From: Streptomyces sp. NRRL B-24085
Lineage (GTDB): Bacteria; Actinomycetota; Actinomycetes; Streptomycetales; Streptomycetaceae
Reading direction: 5' to 3'
DNA length: 35,619 nt
NCBI RefSeq assembly: GCF_001282115.1
Contig: NZ_LJBR01000014.1
Span: 1 to 35,619, forward strand
Position numbers and translations under genes: made by a program. Below are positions 33,233 through 35,619 of the stretch, piece after piece. Numbering within the stretch: the first letter of the stretch is position 1; the number at the start of each line of letters is the position of its first letter. The notes under the pieces were generated by a model. The model made no database searches and was not told the DNA's origin. It saw nothing but the letters and a program-made list of their open reading frames with translations.

Positions 33233-34177
33233 TTGAAGAAGGTGGCACTGCGTCCTCACGCACTGTTGCCTCGGCAGTACGACCACCAGAAGCTTCTGGC
33301 GACCACCGTGGACGCCTGGGGCCGAGCTCTCTGGCTGATCTGCCCCGATGCGGAACTCCAGCCGAGTCCGTACGGCAGGCCCCGCCCTCAACCCCGTCGC
33401 TGTCCGTATGACGCACTCTTGGTCATCGACACCGGCGGCGCAGTCCGCGAGCAGTCCCTGCGGGGTCTGAGCTTGCGGGTGACCCATCTCGACGCGCTGC
33501 CCAACGGCCGGCTCGTCGTGCAGGGGCACAGCGTCGCCGGGGAACGGAACGCGCAGATCTACGGGACGGACGGGCGGCCCCGCCGCAGTTTCGCGATGGG
33601 GAGTGCTGTCCAGTACCTGATGGCAGACAGACGGCACCATGTTTGGAGCGCCTACTCCGACGAAGGCGTCTACAGCAACCCGATCAGCGCCGCCGGCCTG
33701 GTCCGCTGGGACAGCGGCGGAAACCGCCAATGGGGGTACATGCCTCCCAAGGGTGTGCAACACATCGATACCGTGTACGCCTTCAACGTTTGCGACGGTG
33801 TCGCGTGGGCCAACTACTACCCCACGTTCCCCCTCCTTGAGGTCCGGGCCAACGGTGAGACTCGGCTGCGGAGGACCCCCGTAGTCGCTCCTCGGGGTAT
33901 GGCCGTGCACGGAGAGCAGATCACGATGCTGGGCGGCGGCCGAGAACCGGACCGCCTGCACCACTGCCGTATGACAGAAGACGAGGCCCTGGTGGTCGAG
34001 GAAGCGCGTCTCGCCCTCCCCAACGGGACACCGCTCAAGCGGTACGCACGCCCCGTAGGGCGAGGCCGGCATTTGTACCTGCGTGGCGCATCACCCAGAC
34101 AGTGGTACGTGCTGGCTGACCAGGCCGCCTCAAGTGCTACGGTCGGCCCCCGCCCGACGGCGAGGACTCAGCCTTGA
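33233..34177 (+). CDS. Beta-propeller-like hypothetical protein
   Basis: A 314-residue protein with repeated short beta-strand units: LVIDTGGAVREQSLRGLSLR, HHVWSAYSDEGVY, LVRWDSGGNRQWGYMPPKGV and MAVHGEQITMLGGGREPDRL. This reads as a WD40/NHL-like propeller of about six blades, but no family is recognised. Start is TTG at 33233 with GAGGTGA seven bases upstream; a GTG shortly after is possible. No signal peptide, so it is likely cytoplasmic. Its 3' end overlaps that of the convergent XRE-DUF2690 gene by 41 bases. Confidence 0.75.
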   Translation: MKKVALRPHALLPRQYDHQKLLATTVDAWGRALWLICPDAELQPSPYGRPRPQPRRCPYDALLVIDTGGAVREQSLRGLSLRVTHLDALPNGRLVVQGHSVAGERNAQIYGTDGRPRRSFAMGSAVQYLMADRRHHVWSAYSDEGVYSNPISAAGLVRWDSGGNRQWGYMPPKGVQHIDTVYAFNVCDGVAWANYYPTFPLLEVRANGETRLRRTPVVAPRGMAVHGEQITMLGGGREPDRLHHCRMTEDEALVVEEARLALPNGTPLKRYARPVGRGRHLYLRGASPRQWYVLADQAASSATVGPRPTARTQP

Positions 34178-35078
34178 AGCACTCCCTCTCACCGCCGGCT
34201 CCAGAGCTGAAGCAGGCTTGCAGGGGCGTGTCGGGGCCGATCACGCTCATGAGGGTGTGGACGTAGGTGTCCGCCTCCTCGGGAGTGGTGACCTCGGCGT
34301 TCTGGAGTGAACCGTGGGGGCCTCCCACCCGCATCTCGACGCGGTCCTTCACGACGGCGCCCCACATCCGCGCCCAGCTCGTCCCGCATTCCTGGCTGTA
34401 GCGGAGCTGGATCCAGGCACCGGTGGCGGTCTCGTGCTCGGCGAGGGTCAGGGGTTCGGCAGCGCAGCGCGTCTCGATCGGGTCCTTGTTCTGACACGCC
34501 GTGTGTCGGCAGAGCGCCCCGGTGCCGGCGGAGGGGGTGGGGGACGGAGCCGGCTCCTCGCGGTGCGTTGGAGGTAGGTGGGCGAGCACGAGCACACCGA
34601 GGACGACGGCACAGACCGACAGGAGACCAGTGACAACGTTCGCGCGCCGGTGGCCCGTTGGACGGACAAGCGCGTCGGCTGCCCCACTCGGACCTGAAAC
34701 CGGGGCATCGACCGTGTCACGCGAGGCCGTCACGCCGTCGGCGGTCTCCGACGAGACAGGGCCCGGGGTGTCCGTCCCGCCCGCCGTGCCCCGTCGTACC
34801 TCTCCCCCAAGTCCCGTCGCACCGTGGTCCGTCCGGTCCATGCGTGCGATGTCCAGGAGTGCCAGCGCGTGGTGGGCGGGTTCGTCGGCGAGACGGCACA
34901 GCTCTTTGACCGCGCTACGTGAGGGCAGGCTCTTGCCGTTGAGGTAGCGCTCCCAGGACGACTTGCTGTAGGTGGTCGCGTTCGCGAGCTGCGCGAGACT
35001 CAGTCCGGTGCGCTGCCGCAACTCCTGCAGTACGGCGGCCAGTCGGGCCCCCGGCGGTGAGGGTTCCCCGGGTGTCAT
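34137..35078 (-). CDS. Membrane-anchored XRE-family HTH protein with DUF2690 domain
   Basis: A 313-residue single-pass membrane protein. Residues 11-65 are an XRE-type helix-turn-helix (RLAAVLQELRQRTGLSLAQL, then TYSKSSWERYLNGKSLPSRS). A polar linker leads to a membrane helix at about 146-168 (ANVVTGLLSVCAVVLGVLVL). The outside C-terminal part has DUF2690 features: cysteines 190, 195 and 205 in a C-x4-C-x9-C pattern and NKDPIETRC, plus WIQLRYSQECGTSWARMW. It probably senses an envelope signal and transmits it to DNA, like other HTH-transmembrane-DUF2690 proteins of Streptomyces. The ATG overlaps the stop of the upstream gene (ATGA), so both are translated together. Confidence 0.88.
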   Translation of the reverse strand: MTPGEPSPPGARLAAVLQELRQRTGLSLAQLANATTYSKSSWERYLNGKSLPSRSAVKELCRLADEPAHHALALLDIARMDRTDHGATGLGGEVRRGTAGGTDTPGPVSSETADGVTASRDTVDAPVSGPSGAADALVRPTGHRRANVVTGLLSVCAVVLGVLVLAHLPPTHREEPAPSPTPSAGTGALCRHTACQNKDPIETRCAAEPLTLAEHETATGAWIQLRYSQECGTSWARMWGAVVKDRVEMRVGGPHGSLQNAEVTTPEEADTYVHTLMSVIGPDTPLQACFSSGAGGERECFKAESSPSGGGRP

Positions 35079-35619
35079 CCGCGCAGGGCCTTCCACGAGC
35101 GCGGCCCCAGCATGCCGTCGACGGTGAGACCAGCGCGTTCCTGGAACGTCTTCACCGCCCGCAGGGTGAGCGGGCCGAACATGCCGTCGATCCCGCCCGG
35201 TGAGATGCCCGCCCGCCGCAGCAGACACTGCGCCTCGGCGACGTCGGCGCCGGTGGTGCCGTAGACGATCTCGGTGTTGCGGCCGTTGTTGATGCCCGCC
35301 GACCAGCGGCCCTCGACCCGTGCGATGCGGCAGGTGTAGGAGGGCGGCGGGGAGGCCACGCCGGTGCGGGGCGAAGCGGTGACCACGGCCCGGCCGGCGT
35401 CGTCGTCGAGGCGCAGCATCAGCAGGAGCACCGCGGACAGCGCTACGGCCAAGGCGGCGATGCCTGCTGTGAGCGCGATGTGCGGGAGGCGACCGGGGGC
35501 AGGTTCCGGGGCCCGGGGCGGCACGCCTACGGCTGGTGCGGCTGCGGCCTCTGCCTCGGGGCGCGGGGTCGTCGAACCGGCGGCCTGCGGCTCGTGCTCC
35601 CGCTCGCGCTGCCCGCCCT
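35075..35619 (-). CDS. Membrane protein with C-terminal peptidoglycan-binding domain (5' end beyond window)
   Basis: About 180 residues are visible and the frame is open at the window edge, so the start lies outside; a GTG at 35524 could start a 149-residue form, but the upstream frame also looks coding (charged, Ala/Pro-rich). A membrane helix IALTAGIAALAVALSAVLLL is followed by a polar outer part and a PG_binding_1 domain at the C-terminus: ADVAEAQCLLRRAGISPGGI, then DGMFGPLTLRAVKTFQERAG and DGMLGPRSWKALRG. This predicts a protein tethered in the membrane and bound to peptidoglycan outside. Coupled to the XRE-DUF2690 gene by a 4-base overlap; together they may form a cell-wall sensing pair. 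Confidence 0.8.
   Translation of the reverse strand, partial: GGQREREHEPQAAGSTTPRPEAEAAAAPAVGVPPRAPEPAPGRLPHIALTAGIAALAVALSAVLLLMLRLDDDAGRAVVTASPRTGVASPPPSYTCRIARVEGRWSAGINNGRNTEIVYGTTGADVAEAQCLLRRAGISPGGIDGMFGPLTLRAVKTFQERAGLTVDGMLGPRSWKALRG

Overview
The window is high-GC actinobacterial DNA and almost certainly comes from a Streptomyces chromosome. The evidence is GC-rich third codon positions, GTG and TTG starts, a Tat-type lipoprotein, secreted hydrolases with ricin-type and discoidin modules, an ECF41 sigma factor, and many small regulator-enzyme pairs. It looks like accessory chromosome-arm content. I found no rRNA, tRNA, CRISPR array or intact mobile element.

Layout. 1-2.8 kb: a sulfonate/taurine uptake and desulfonation set (binding lipoprotein, ATPase, TauD-like dioxygenase); its permease must lie left of the window. 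3.1-4.6 kb: a secreted discoidin + GH64 beta-1,3-glucanase with a palindromic operator and a strong terminator. 4.7-6.8 kb: SDR and NTF2-like genes opposite a MerR regulator broken by a one-base frameshift. 6.9-8.9 kb: an IS1380 transposase scrap, an RsbW-like ATPase behind a SigB-like promoter, a small membrane protein and a minimal CHAT/caspase-like protein whose 3' end seems frameshifted. 8.9-12.4 kb: MFS and EamA exporters opposite a LysR regulator. 12.5-14.1 kb: an ArsR regulator with twin dyads, a 33-codon ORF, and a coupled RibD/DHFR-like and glyoxalase-fold pair. 14.4-16.7 kb: an NDH-2-like flavoprotein and an ECF41 sigma factor. 16.8-21.1 kb: DinB/DUF664, an SRPBCC-ArsR-SRPBCC operon with duplicated operators, and a divergent SDR/LysR pair.

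21.2-27.3 kb is the most coherent block. Divergent GH62 arabinofuranosidase and GH10 xylanase genes, each with a ricin-type (CBM13) module, share an identical 11-bp operator core in their 578-bp intergenic region. Next comes a large secreted protein with two discoidin domains and a right-handed beta-helix. Together with the GH64 gene, this is equipment for attacking plant arabinoxylan and beta-glucan.

27.7-35.6 kb: a DHFR-like enzyme, a DUF6193-like gene with an apparently leaderless promoter, a cysteine-poor AhpD/CMD-like protein, an enoyl-CoA hydratase behind a TetR-type operator, a PadR-acyl-CoA dehydrogenase operon with a palindrome filling the promoter spacer, a beta-propeller-like hypothetical protein, and a translationally coupled pair (XRE-DUF2690 membrane regulator and peptidoglycan-binding membrane protein) cut by the right edge.

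I do not see a clear multi-gene defence or biosynthetic system. The most unusual items are the stand-alone CHAT-like protein, the beta-helix/discoidin giant, the two local frameshifts, and the unusually legible set of operator palindromes in almost every regulator-enzyme pair. Family assignments come from reading motifs; no database search was run.
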